In this document: positions 13,090 through 27,309 of the stretch, in pieces | Position numbering within the stretch: position 1 is the stretch's first letter | How the letters are laid out: each line of letters begins with the position of its first letter | Source of the DNA: Homalodisca vitripennis | Lineage: Eukaryota > Arthropoda > Insecta > Hemiptera > Cicadellidae | Length of the DNA stretch: 64,000 bases | Direction: 5' to 3' | Assembly: GCF_021130785.1 (NCBI RefSeq) | Contig: NW_025777599.1 | Coordinates: 1 to 64,000 of the forward strand | Program-made: the position numbers and the translations under genes | Notes under the pieces: generated by a model | What the model saw: only the letters and a program-made list of their open reading frames with translations | What the model was told of the DNA's origin: nothing | The model's database searches: none

Positions 13090-14360
13090 AATGCCTGTGA
13101 GGCATGAGTTCATATACCCCTCCACCGTTCTGTTTTTCTACTCCATTTCGGGAGTTATCTCTGCCTTAGGTCATATAATCTTGTATGTCTCTGCATTTAC
13201 GTCTTGGCACATATTCCGACTACACCCTAAACAGAGTATGTCTTCCCAACAATGTAGAGAATACTGGAGGCAGCGCCAAAGATGTTGCAATTTGGGTTGA
13301 AGGCTTCCTCTGCACGATTTCTCTAAATTTCAGCTTAGCGACGTTATTGTGGTTCGCATGTTTTTGCAGCTAGAACACTTCAGGACATTGATTGTTTGCA
13401 CAATAGCTCCCATATAACATGTAAGTCAGGGCGGGAGTGTTAATCAATCCATAATACCGCATTCATCGAATCTTGACTCGGGTAGTTATTTGGGCCCTGA
13501 GTAACCCTCAAAAAAATACATAAATGCCTGAGGCCCAAATTTTGGGAGCTAAACGTTTGGTCGAGGTGATCATTTCCAAGTCAGACCCCCTCGACTCTAG
13601 GTATATTCCGAGGAAACTTCAGAACAGTATACTTCTTCCAGCTTGGTGCTCAGCCAAACCCTTATACAGGCCTTGGGTCATACATGTCTATCTACTGATC
13701 GATAAAGCAAAATGTTATATAATTGGATTTTGTAAGAATTTTGTGGTTTTAAGATTGAGCTTTTTAAAAAAAATCTTTGGAAACGCAATTGTTTAATTTC
13801 AAACAAAACTCTGCGGTTCCAGAATCTATTTTGATTTGCTAAGTGATACAGACAGTCGTGTCATCAGATACTTGCACTAGTCTTCCGTGCAGTTATTGTA
13901 TGACAAATCTCTGACCTAAATCAGGGAAAAGGGGAGAAATTGGGAACTGAGAAATTGTGCTCTGTGCGAAACACAAATAAGTCGGGTGAATTGGTTCAGT
14001 TATTTGTTTAAGAAGTTTCTTTACTTTTTGTGTTATTTGGCTGATAATATGATCTGCAGCCTCTGGTGAGGCACGCACTCGATGCTTTGAGATTCAAGTT
14101 TTTACATAAGCATGGTAAAAATGGTCAAAACACTGTAGAATGCGTTTCGATAAGGTACAAAGAACAACTCAATGTGGGATCCCGACGTTATAGTCCCTCT
14201 ACTACCATGTCGACAAGATTTACAACTAGCCGTTCTAATTGTCGACTTGCCCCTTCCTGAAGCCAAAAACTGTTCTTCAGATAGCTGGTTTTGTTTACAT
14301 TTTTTCTCAACATATCTAGTATGGTTTGAGGAGGACAGTTTCTATGTACGAGTTGAAAAT
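13090..14360. other. Lower-AT island with several short ORFs, unassigned
   Basis: Composition is noticeably less AT-rich than the neighbouring kilobases, and overlapping short ORFs occur on both strands (13091-13300, 13524-13796 and 14172-14363 on +, 13893-14078 on -). None shows a motif I can name. A strongly decayed transposable-element coding region is the most likely explanation. I found no repeat copy elsewhere in the window to define its ends. Confidence 0.3.
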
Positions 14361-14369
14361 TGAAGTGTA

Positions 14370-16865
14370 CCTCACTAATCCTTTTTAATTGCTCTTCTAC
14401 TGAATCGATATTGTTCTTGGTTATTTCTTATTTTCTATAAAAAGGGAAGTTTTGAAGTTAGCGATGTTTTCCTAGCTTAAAATTGGGGGGTAAGTTTTCA
14501 TTTATATAAAAAAATTTATAATTTAAATAATATAAGAATTTAAACAGCAGGATTTTTGGACATTTGCCAATCCGTATATCTGTTATAAAATGTATACACA
14601 AAATTTTCAAGGGTTTTGGGGAAATCTATCCTCTCCGTCCAGTTGGAGCGTAAATTTAAAAACATAACAAAAATACCGAACTGAAAGAAGGAAAATAGGA
14701 GAAAGAATATTTTTCATAGTGTAATTTTAAAATATTATTAATATTTACAAAATTACTACCTGTAGATATTAATTGTTATATATAATAGGTTGTTTGGATG
14801 TGTACTCAAAATTTCTATGATTGAGTTATAAATTACATTACACAATTATATTTATAGACTAGCTTATAATTTTAATATGTTCTTGAATTACGACTGCTAT
14901 GTTGGTATATACGTCATGCCATAATTTTGATACTTTGTCTTCGAACATTTTTACAATGTATTAATATTTTTAAAAATCAGTATGTGCTTGAACTGATTGT
15001 ATTCATCGTATATCTTATTTTTGTTTTTTTTAATATGACCAAATTTTACTAAATTGTTAGTTGTACTGTTAAGAGGTAGTGAGCCAAGGGAAGCATGAGT
15101 ACAAAGATTATATTATATATTAAACCTACGTATTTTGCTCTCGTGATACCACTTTAAAAAGTAGTGCATCTTGGCGGGTAAGAGGAAAAAACTTCAATAA
15201 CTTATTCTTAAGTCTCGTTTTTCAAATGTCGAATGGAGCATTTTTTACCCAAAACGTCAATTGATACACAAGTAATGCTGAGGGACGAATTTCCTTTCTT
15301 TTGATCTCGAAATTTGATTATTGATTAAGAATAATGTTTTCTTTTTCTGAACGTTTTATTTTTTCTCTTATGTAATTTGTTTGGTGACAACGTGGTTCAC
15401 TAATACAAAATGCTGTAACGCGCTTCAACTTTGTCTAAACATGACATAAATGCTTAACAGTTCTGAATATTATAAAAATAAATTTTCACTATTTATTTCT
15501 GTGTTCATCTAGATAGTTTTTGCTTCGTGAAAAGTTTGGGTTCATGTCGTCATGTTCTGCAAAATTTAAACACCAGGTTGTGGTACGAAGAAGGTTGAAA
15601 TAAATGGTTTCGAATTCGTTGTATGATATATCTCTGTCTTAGCTTATGTCTCTGGATGGGTACTTAAAATAAGTTTAAAGGTAAAAACGGGACTTGAAAC
15701 TTTACAATGACTATTCTTGTCTTATTTAAATTTAAAATCCAAGTATACAAATAGATTTAATTTAAAAATACAATATAGGCTTCCCCAGATGATTGCGGTC
15801 GCCTGGGGCATTTTACTCCAGTAACCCCTCTCTTTGCCTTCACATACCGTCGGAGGAAAAGAATTCAGCGGTCAACGCATGAAATCAATACGCCAATTCT
15901 GCTAGCTTTCTCTTTAGAACTAATAAATTAAAGCGACTTCTTTAAATTTAAAGGGTCCACTGTGAAAAATGGAAAAAACTATCAGTATTATATGTGCCTA
16001 TTAAATTTTTTTAACATCTTTAGTTTATCTTTTAAATAACGCACACAATAATGTCCCAAACTATTTTATATCGTCCACTGATTTTAAAGTAATTTTGAAA
16101 CATCAACGCCGAAACTAACACTAACATAGGCGTAAGTTTGGATTAGTTTCCCTTTGAAATCGGGCTTGAAATTTGGAATTTATTTTATATTTCATACAAC
16201 GATCCTTATTTTAAAGGGGAACTCTGTGGAGTTCCTACATTCTATGTTATCAAACGGGGATGAATATATACATGCATCATTTTCCTGAATTAAGTTATTA
16301 GTGTACTGGGGTGATAATTACTTTGAAATGATACGGTGCTCTCAAAGACCGTTATGAGTCATCAGTACCTTCTGGGTGCAAAGGGGAAGATGGCATTGTA
16401 TGCATTGATTAGTATAAAGAAGTTTGTTATACGTGCTTAGTTAGCCATGCTTAATGCATGGGTGACATATTATGTCTCTGGGTTGTAAAATTATCTTCCG
16501 GTATTAATTTAAACAGGAAAAACACTATATTTCACATATCTATTTAATCCTACTTCACTAAAGTGTTCCGCAAAGCTGTGGGATGGCTTTATTATTTTCC
16601 TTCTTTCGTATTTCCCATACAATATCAATAGTAATGTTGAAAAGTATAATCATTTAAATTAGATAATCTAGCACTTTTAGTGTAGGCTTTATACTTACCT
16701 AAGTTCTTCTTTGGAGCAAGCACGAAATTGTTATTACAATTTATCTTAATTATGTTCATCTTGACTAGTTTGTTAAAAACTATTTGGTTCATCAACATAT
16801 CAAGGGAAATTATAAGAAACTTCTAACTTGCGATATATTCAGCTTCCCGGCTGAAGAGATAATTG
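14370..16865. other. AT-rich stretch without a recognised gene
   Basis: No ORF, repeat pairing or RNA gene I can support. A small GC-richer patch at 15780-15900 is not interpretable by eye. Confidence 0.55.
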
Positions 16866-16869
16866 CAAA

Positions 16870-19800
16870 ATGAAACGTTAAACTTTAAACTCGAGTTAAA
16901 CACTGTGCAATTAGTTGTGAATATAAAAAAAATTGAAATCTAGATATCCTTTTCATTAAAATTCTTGAGTACTTTAAATTTAAACGAAATAACTATTAAA
17001 ATTTGTTTACAATACAGGTAAAATAAATTAAATTTATACTAACTTTAAGTTCTAAAAACGACTCAAATAAAGTATATCTGACGTTGAAGAAAGTAAGTGG
17101 GTCTCCTTGTTCAAATAATTGGTATTCCAAATTTATCTTCATTTAATTCCTTGATATCGTAAAAATGTATGAAATGCCATAGTACTTTCAACACCAAAAT
17201 TTAATTACTTGTAAAAACGACATTATTTGACTTGGTATATATGACAGGCTGGCGTAGTAACCTGCTCTTGCCCATTTATTTACACATAATCATTTAATAT
17301 GACTGGTGATCGCTATAATCAGTAAATTATTGGAAATACATCTTTCTGTTTATTATAGCAAAATAAGTGCTTATATTTTGCGTAGTTGAAATCCAATCTG
17401 GAAATTGTGAAAATAATCCGGGAAAAAACGTGTAACTGTTTTGGGAAACACTAAACCTGTTCAGTGTAATTATTTCGGAAATTCTACACCGATGGACACC
17501 AGTGGACTTCGACATTTCTGGGTACTACAAAATATTATTATGTGAAAAAATATACACAGTTACTGCATACAATTCACTGTAAAAACCCATTAAACAAGCG
17601 GCATCTACTTGCTAGGGTATAATAAATGGCTTGAGAATATATATCCCCTTTTTTTTATTCCCGCACACCCTTAATAACAAAATCCTGCAAAATAGTCCAA
17701 CTGTACTGACAAATTTTTGAGATCCTGTAATAATCACAGAACCTTCTTTACGAATATTTGTAAAAAAAACTATATTGTAACACAATTTAGTTTAGCAAAT
17801 TCACAAATTTATTATTATTTTTACATAACTTTTTTTTTTTCCTTTAAAAACTCTCCGTTTGTAAATAGTTAATTCAGTTAGGGATAGTTAAAGTATCAAT
17901 TTTCTTCCTAAAGGACAGTGAAAAATTATAATCAGTATCTGCCCTTTAGATACAGTGCTTAATTAAATTGTGTTAGTTGGGGTTAAAGATTACAATGTTA
18001 TGATTTCAAATTGTTTAGGAAAATAATCTCATATATATGTTTAAAATTTTATAACCTCATGTTCTACTACACTCGTGATTGAGGTTGATTGGTAGGGTCA
18101 ATTACACGTTATTTACATTCAGTGTAAACATAATCCGTTATAGTTTTAAAATATATTAGTGTAAATTTGTTACAAATTTAACTTTAAATTTGTGCTTGGT
18201 AAACTACTAAGTTTGCTGTACAAACCCACAAACCAATGTCATTTTACACTAAATGCTTTAATCTTTTTCTGTGACATCATATATAAAATTGTCGAGAACT
18301 TTTTATTACTTCAATCTCATTCTATAAAGTAAACCGTGTATTTGTAATTACAGGACTTAATAGTTGCTTGCCTATATCTCAAGCCACTTTATTGTGTTAC
18401 TTTTAAATTTTATACTAACCCACCTACTTCACAATGATTCAACACACTTAAATCTAAATTGTAAAGGTGTTATTTTAACAATGTAGATTAAGTTAATTTA
18501 GGAGATAGATAGCTTGAGATATTATTATCCTGTCATCATTATTATAACGTTGATCTTGCTAGAAAAATTATTTTCACAAAAAAAAAATTTTTTAAATTTT
18601 TATTACCATCACATTAAGTTTGTGTGGATTCTAAAAAAAAACAAACCCGTGTATATATTATAGTTTTACTACAATACATAACTCATGATGTTCCCTTTTT
18701 TAAAAACGCATTATACTATAAGATATTTGGTTCTTTAAAAGGGGGGGGTACTACGGTTTTATTCAATACAAATATCTGTTAACTAATCTAACATTACTAG
18801 ACTCTTTAGGTAATTGCTTTGGACTAAGTAGTCCTAACAGTAATAATTTTTTGACCTTGATGTGAATATCTTTATTTTTTTTTGAATTACTTTGAATTCT
18901 AATATTCCAGTATTATTATTAAAATGTACAATAGTACTACTTTAAATTTGTCCATAAAAAATTTTCACTTTTAAAATAAGAAATAAACATTTTTTTAAAC
19001 GAAAAAGAAAGATATTAAAATAAATTATTAAAAGAAAAAATTTGAAATAATAACATCTTGAGAACTTGTAGGCTTTTAAATTTTCGTTTTAGGAGGATTG
19101 CAGCTATTAATTTCTATATAAATTCTATCTGCCGTTTGACACTATTGTTTTATTTTATAGTATTATCAATTGGGTCACCTTTTTTTATACCACTAACATT
19201 GACCCGACGACTGCATGAAATTAGTAAGAAAATCTTAAAAGATGGATCAAAGGTTTTTTTTTTTACTATCCCTTTGTCTCAGAAATATACCATATTATGA
19301 AAGTAAACAGGACCATAACTAGAATTATTAAAATGAATGCAAAAAAATTTGTTTGACCATTTATCGGACCTTTCATCTTTATTAAATTTAATTTATCGAA
19401 CACGGTTTCCCTCCAATTATAAAGTTTTCCCACACAATGTCGGCCGGGAGTTCAGTTTAGAAAGGGAGTGGTTGCCCCCCAAAAAAAAAAAATATCTTTC
19501 TCAATGAAAAAATAGGAAACCTACTACGGCGAAATATTATTAATGAAATTAATATTATGATAATTGTATAATTTTATATTATTAAATTATATTTTATTAT
19601 TATTTATCAATTTTAATTATGCCAAAAGAGATTTAAACCAAAAAATTTTTGTACACAATTGTAAGGACTATATTATATGGGTATTGCTAGCTACCACTAC
19701 TGCCTGATGTATTTACTTCTTGTTGCAACAAACGCAATATTTGATAATAAGATTTAAAAAGTATAATTTTAAATGCTGGAATATGATATAAAATTTTTTT

Positions 19801-22800
19801 TAAAATTAGGTGGAATATAAAAGTTTCATGTATATGTTTGATCAAAACTTCATTTTCAGACTATGGTTTAGTATTACAAAAATTTTTGGATTTCTCAGTG
19901 AAACTTAAATTTAGTGGACATTGTGACTGGGCATTCACATGAGCAGATCGTTTATTTTCCTAAACAATACATTCGCTTATTTTGTGTAAACATTGTTAAT
20001 ACTTTGATGAAGAAGTAATAAATTTGCATTTTTCATGAACCAATGCTGGCCACAAAAGAACAATTCTCCAGGCTACTCTGAAAACCGTTTTAAACACAAA
20101 GGGCTAAAGATTTTTTTTCAATTTAAACATCAAATATATGTAGTATTACAGTCTACGTTGAATCTCTGGACTGGTACTTAGGTTCTACTATGTGTTGGTA
20201 GTTATTCTTTTAAATTTCTGTTTGTCAGTTTGGTGTTTACTGGCATTTTATTGCATTATATGAAATTAAAAAATTATTAAAAGATAAAGTATGTACAGGG
20301 CCGTGAGGAGGTGTGCTTTTTTATGAAAGGTCACCTGATGACTATCAGCATTAGTAATAATAATAACTTATTTTATCGCTATAAACAATTTTAAAATACT
20401 TGTCTTACAATAAAGTTTTTTCTAAAATATTTAAATTTTAAAAATTTTAATGTTACTTTTAAGGGAAGATCAATAAATATACCTCGATTAAAAAAAAAGA
20501 TGGTGTACGATTATAGAGATTCGTGATACTACAAAATTTTCTGTCACGTGAAGGTGATATGACTGCTACTTCAGGTATTTTCTTGGGATATTATGCTCAG
20601 TACTTTACTAAATCTCAGCCCGATTTAACAGGTTCATAAATTTTAATCTGATAGTCGGACGGTCATGTGTAATATTATGTTTGTTAATGGATAGATTTCA
20701 GTCGGTAAAAATATTAAGCTTATGATAAATTTCTTTAAGGAGTATTTTACACGTTGCTAATTGGTTTTATGACGTTTATAATAACCTCAAATAGTGTATT
20801 TTCCTTTTGACAATTTAATCACTCTATGTGCAACTATTCTTTTATGTCCCCCTACGCCCCCTTTCTGTATCAAGATGTTAATTCACACTGGAGGTCAGAT
20901 GGACATCAAATTTTTAAAAGAAGGTCTTTGATGGTTTCGTAAAAACAATAAATTACTTAAATAGAATAACCGTTTTTTATAATATTCTAAACAAATGAGA
21001 ATTTAATACAAAGCTATAACGACTTGGATTGCTTGATCTTAATATTCCAGAGTACATTATAAATTTATAAATCCATCAAAAATACATTCAAAGGACGATA
21101 TAAAATAATATTTTTTGTATTAGCTAAAAGTTCCCTTGTGATTAAATTTAAGTATCAATGTATTACTAAAATTGGGTTTAAAACTATTTTAAATATTTCT
21201 GGTTTGTCTAAAATAAAAATCACAAGTTCGAAAATGGAAAACTCAATGGATTTATTTTTAATGGCCAAATTTAATAAGTTCAACGTTTCCAGAATTTTTA
21301 TGTAACTCTATTTGTACACATAAGGTATTGACCAAACCTTTTAGTAAATTTAAAAATTCCTTTTGGCAAGAAATAAAAAATTATTAATATTATCAAAACT
21401 AAAAATCAGAGCTCCTCTTCTAATAATAAAAAATAATAAAGTTTTACAATAAAATGAAATACCAATTGGAAATAAATTTAAAATAAAAATTTTTCAACTT
21501 CTAAGTTCACTCAAAATTCAAAAAATTAAAAATTTCAACTTTCTTTCACACCTATTTAGAACTCCTGTTAACTTTCCCAAGTCACTGCAAATTCTGATTT
21601 ACAAGTCTATTCTCTAACCCAAATTATTAAAGTTTCAATTTTAATAATTCACAATAAACAAGTTCCAGTTAAACATTAAATATAAAATTTACCTTTTTCA
21701 AATCTCAATTTAAAGTTATTAACAAAGTTCAAATTTTTAAATTCACTTCTCTCTGGCCCAAGCATGATCCAAATGTAAAACTTGTATTGATTTCTCGTTA
21801 TGCTCTTATTGTTTCTTCCGAGAATACAGTTATTCAGATTGCCTCTGTAGTTTTCTATGACATTAATTTTTCCTATAAAAAAAAGACAAACAAAAATTTA
21901 AATTTAATATCAGTTCAAGGGAAGGACTTTTTCAATAAATACGTACTAATAAAAATCATTGGTGCTTAAACCTCAAAATTCACTCGCGGAAAAAAAATTT
22001 AAGTAATAATACGCGCGCTCCTGCAATTTTAACTTTATCACAAAAAAAAAACGAAAATAAAAAACCCAAAATCGAAGGGACGAAAAATTTATGAGCGTGA
22101 GCTTTTAAATTACTTCCCTTTCCAAAATCACCTTTGCCAGGACTTCGGTGGAGCTATCTCATGGTGGTTTCCGCTGTTATCATACCAGGAGAAACAATAC
22201 TCACAATAAGACAAGTTCTAATCAATTAAGGCAGTCAACCTGTCTTTCCCTACAATTTTTAAAACTACCAGTGCTAAACTTGGGCCATAAAGGATTACAT
22301 TGTTCGATTTTTTCCCTGAAATTTCACAATCTTCTAAAATATTAAGTCCCAATATTTCGATCCCAAAAATTTTTTTTTAATTCTATAGTTTTAAATATAA
22401 AAAAATATATCAATGTAGCTTTAAAAACGCTACAAAAATCTAACATAATACTGCTTTGTGAGTTTTTCTTTAAATGATATGGCGTTTTATTCAAATAAAT
22501 AGAGGAATTGTACTTTCACATAATATTAGTGCTAAAATTATAAAAGCAGAACGTTAATATTATTGAATTTACCTTGAAATACAATTTTAAAATTTCCGTG
22601 TGGCAACATTCTGATGAGCATAATAATCTGCCCCAAAACAACAACTAGTCAAACTATATTGAAGAATGGCTTGTTGGGAACCCCGTTATCAGCTGTGTCA
22701 TAGAAAAAACACGTTAACTGAAGTGGATTATAAAAAGCTAATGCATCACATATTTTGAACGTAGTACAGGTTTTAGTAGTCGTAATGTAATAGGAAAGTC

Positions 22801-25740
22801 TATCCAGTTTTTGCAATCTGTACAGTACATACATTTTTATCTTAAAGTTAAATAGAGTAAAGTCAGTGTCAGGTAAACAAACCGTCAGTCATTCTACGAA
22901 AGCATGGGTATTTGTTTAGTAGATATTCTTTTTTAACTCTTTAAGTATAGTTAGTACACGTTCAACATGTTTGGCAATCACTTTATTGATTTTCCTTCCT
23001 CTACTTCGTTAAGTTTAAGTGCATCGTCCGTAGAACTCACCCATTGAACAGTTGATCAGAAGGAGGTCTTAAAAGAAATAAAATGTTTAATATTAGGGTC
23101 GTATTTCAAAACTATTTTCTTATTACTTTGTTGGTAAGATAAAAGATACTCGGCCATTTTGTTACAAAAGCTAATGAAAAAAATTTACATTATAATATTT
23201 TTCAAAAGCCGAAATCTGAGAGATCAAGCAGTTGTTGGTGAGAATAGTTCATTCTGAAATATAAAAGGAACTTCAAATTTTTATATTATATTACTTTATT
23301 GTTTAAAAATAAAAAGTAAATCAAATATCAACAAATTTTATGCTACTGAAATGCATTCGAAATAAATTTGTCTGTGTGCGTCTTTGTTTTAGACGGAGGA
23401 AGCCTCCCATTGTTTCTGTACAAAAACAACAAATCTCTCTTCCAGTTTTTGGATATATATCGTTCAGACATAAAGGGAGAAACAAATAAGAGAACATCGT
23501 CGTATCAGAAAAGCCTCTTGCTTTTATTTCACGAAATCTGGGGAATCCGGTGCTAGAGATGATCACAGTTGATGGCGTCTCGTTGTTAACCCATTGTTAA
23601 GATGTCCTGCAGAAGGATAGACGAGGCTGGGGGAACATTTTGTCTGCATTTCTCTCTTGATTAAAACGCAAAAATGTGAAAATAGTAAATTGTTGGTTCT
23701 TTAATACTGTTTTTTTATAATTTATCTTTTTAAAAACATAAATAAATGGTCTCGTCCACATCTAATTTCTAAAAATTTAATTTAATAAATTTAATTGCAT
23801 GATAAAAATTTTCATCGTATTGATTTTGAAATTTTCTACGTAATTTCATTTTTTATATGGGGAACATCGATTTCGTTGATAGTGGCTCTCACTCCATTGC
23901 CTTTGGTTGAGTTATTTTCTAATGGGTAATCGTAATGGCAAATAAATAAAATAACAGAATAAATCAGTTGCGATCAAGCTAAATAGAATCATGTGACATG
24001 TAACGTAATATGTAATTTAGTCATACAATAAAATGATAATTTATTAAGTGGATTGTTCATTGTTAAAAATCAATGAAAAGATTCGACTTCATCACACTTT
24101 TACGGTTACCCTCTCTACTTTACGGGAACTTATATATATAAATACTGCTATGAAACGTGACTGGATGAATAACATGTGAATGTATCACGTAGCAAGATAT
24201 CTCAATAAAGAAATCATCATCAGCCAGAAACAAGAGGCAAGTAAGGTTAAGTGGTAGAGATGACTTTATAGTCCTAAATTAATAAAAGACATTTTTTAAT
24301 TCAATTTAATTTTTTTTCATTTGTAAATTTAACCAAATATAACAATAATGAGTTATAAAATGTTGTATGTCCAATATTTGGATTTTTCTTCTGGGCGTCA
24401 TTCAAAACCTATCAATCAGTTAGGCTAGAGCATTTATCTTTTTTTTGTGGCCAAGGTGATGTAAAACTTTTTGTGTATGAAGTCTATAACGTATATCTGT
24501 CCAAAAGATATCTCAAGAATAAAAAGTGATTTAGAGTTGAAATTTAACATGCAGCCTAAGCTAAGCCTGTTAAGATACACGTGGAGTGGCGTATTGTGAC
24601 AAATTAATGTCTATGTTTACACATGTACTATTACAAATTTATTGTTTTTCGTTATGCACTAATTTAAGCACAATACTGTTCTATACTTTTCCATTCGCAG
24701 CTTTAACATTTTTTAATATCCTGTATAAATTTATTTACTGGATATCTAACTTAAAACAGCTGTAGTAGACCTTTTACAAACACGTATATTGTAATTACTA
24801 GATCAGGTTAACACACGGAAAGTACACATAGTAGGTCTCAACTTATACGGAGAGTTTAAACCACAAGATGCTGTTCAGACACAACTCTAAAATACTGGTT
24901 CTCCATTTTCATGATTTATTTAATAAACCAATAACACAGTGTGTAGAAAAGTACGAGGATATTCTATTGACTGAATGTAAATGAGTATTAATTACTGTAA
25001 AAAGTTACAGTTTTTTACCCCCCTTAACAATTTGTAAGAGTTCATGATGGATATAATTTTGCAGACACCCAAACGTGTTTTAGGTTATAAGATGTACCAT
25101 ATACATAAATTGTCGGCGCAAAAACACAAGGTAAATAAATCTTGAAAGTGTTTGCGCGTTTACATACTGTATGAGTGATCAAGGAATGTATATCATGAAA
25201 CCTAATATAAAACATTTCAATGACAGTGACACATGCTTTTAAATAATACTTATGTTCCATTCACCATTGAGACACGTAAGTATGCTCATGCATACATAAA
25301 AAAGCTATCAATAAAAGTAAGGTCACAAATAAGTTGTGGAAAATATATATTCAGCGTTTTAAAAAAACATGTACGTAAATATCAACTTACAAATGTGTTG
25401 CATACACTTTAAAAAAGTATTATTTACTGTGAAGACATGCCTAAAATTATTGATGAAGAACAAGTAACAGTATTCTAATGATATTAATTACCTATATTAA
25501 TCATTAGAATTTAACGAGATTGATACATTCTAATCATGCGAATACTAAGCTATTTTTTATCTGTTTAAACCCAGTTTGCGAAAACCCAAAGAAACGTATA
25601 TTATGTCTTAAATAGAGATTTCTAGATACAAATGCAGAACATATGTATGTTATAATAAAGTTCATTACTAATGTTAAGGGAAATAAATCCAAATCAACTG
25701 GTATAAGTTTAAGTGTGGTCTAACACTGTTTTCCCTTCAG
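16870..25740 (+). repeat. Long diverged repeat, copy 1 (about 8.9 kb)
   Basis: Collinear with about 57400-62790 in direct orientation. Aligned pairs include 16878/57405 (AAACTCGAG block), 17247/57746 (TATATGACAGGCTG), 19420/58828 (TCGGCC block), 22910/60372, 23340-23720/60781-61140 (best conserved), 24830/61877 (CACATAGTAGG) and 25060/62110 (GCAGACACCCAAACGTGTTT). Copy 1 has extra sequence at about 20.4-22.6 kb and 24.1-24.4 kb. Divergence includes many substitutions. No transposase, polymerase or terminal repeat is visible, so the repeat class is unknown. Confidence 0.65.
23321..23720. repeat. Best-conserved block of the long repeat
   Basis: This block and its partner at 60770-61160 are the most similar parts of the two copies. 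Both keep a minus-strand reading frame starting with the same ten residues (MIISSTGFPR) and both contain the + strand strings GAAATCTGGGGAATCCGGTG and AAATGCATTCGAAATAAATT. The frame differs by indels and no domain is recognisable. It could be a former coding exon or a structured non-coding part of the repeat. Confidence 0.4.
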
Positions 25741-25744
25741 AATA

Positions 25745-27305
25745 GTTTGCCATCTATTGCTTTATTTTCATTCCAATGACCTACAATCTTGGGACCATAT
25801 TCCGGCCACAGGAGAGCAAACAAATCAAATAAGCAAAACTGAGTTAATCACTACAATTTTAAACAAGGGATCCAAGGTATGGGTTTTTATTTACAACAAC
25901 ACAATAATAAGAATAGGTCCCTTGGTACAGGCTCATCGTTAATTCTCAAACATCCTGTTCCTCAAGAATTAATATGTCTTGTACAGAGATTGAAAATTTA
26001 AAACCTTGCAGATTTTACGTATTTGGTCAATGTATTATTTTAAAGAAAATTTGGGAATATTAATTTGTTGTTTTTTACGAGTTGTTAAAAAGATTTGCTA
26101 AAATAACCAAATTGTTACTAACCATATCAAAAATATTTTACACGTGAGATTTTTAGAATAATGTAGCGTTTTTAAAGCTACATTGATTTATTTTTTTAAT
26201 TAAAAACTTAAAACGACTAAAGTTAATTATGTGAATGTTTACGACATGGATTTAAAAAATCTTATTTTCCTATTAAACAAATATACATAAAATTACTCAA
26301 CTAAATCATACTTTACGGTACTAGTCATCTAAGTTTTGAATTAAAAATTTAATGGCATTTTAAAATGTAATAGCATACTACAAATATGTCACCCATGATA
26401 AGAACGCATTTTTATCTTCACTATTGGCCTGGAGGATGTAAAATACCTATACTTATACGCCTACAGTTTTATATTAAGTGGATAATTATCTTATTTCCAA
26501 GTATTTCAGAGAAGTAATATTGAATTGCTGAGCCTCTAAAGTTTAAATACAAACATGTTTGGAGTAATCTACATAATTTTTCGCAAAATAGGGCTTCGCT
26601 GAGGCAGCATGCAAAATTTCAAAAATCATATTGTTACATGTGTTTCAAAGTCCCTACCTGTTACCACATAGGTACCCATAATATCAGGGTAAATATTTTC
26701 ACTAATTCTCAGCTAAAGCCTATGTTGTCACGTTACACTGTCATCGAAATCGCCGTTACGTACATTGGATTGAAGATTTACGCAAGATATTGAGTTTGTA
26801 GGTTCGTTATTGAGATGTGTTTTACATAAAAACAAAAATGAATATGTTTCATAGCCCTTCGAGGGTTTTTGTGGATTTGACTAACGCTCAGTCAATTATT
26901 CCATCAAAATTCCTTATTACAAAACTAATTCCATTATGAGGTACATGGCATATACATATCTGATACAGAGTTCTGAAAAACCCTGATTTGATTTCTTTCT
27001 GTATGTGTAATGAACGTCCACTGAAATTAGGAATGTTAACACAGAGAAAAAACATATGATTCAAATCACCTTAACGTGTCGCTATTAACTTATATATATT
27101 ACACAACATTTCCCATATATGAGTAGTGTAAGAATTAACTAAATCTTTTAATTAAAAACATAATTACAATATATCTCGGTAGTTGGCTTTTTCATGTTCT
27201 TCCATATCTTATGACTATAATTTAAAAGTGTATTGTATATCTTGGAGATAATTTGTCTATTATCCAAAAGCAAATTTTTGGAAAATACCACGTATTAAAA
27301 GTAAG
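25745..27305. other. AT-rich stretch without a recognised gene
   Basis: The ORF at 25757-25942 shows no motif. No repeats or RNA genes are supported. Confidence 0.55.
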
Positions 27306-27309
27306 TGTG

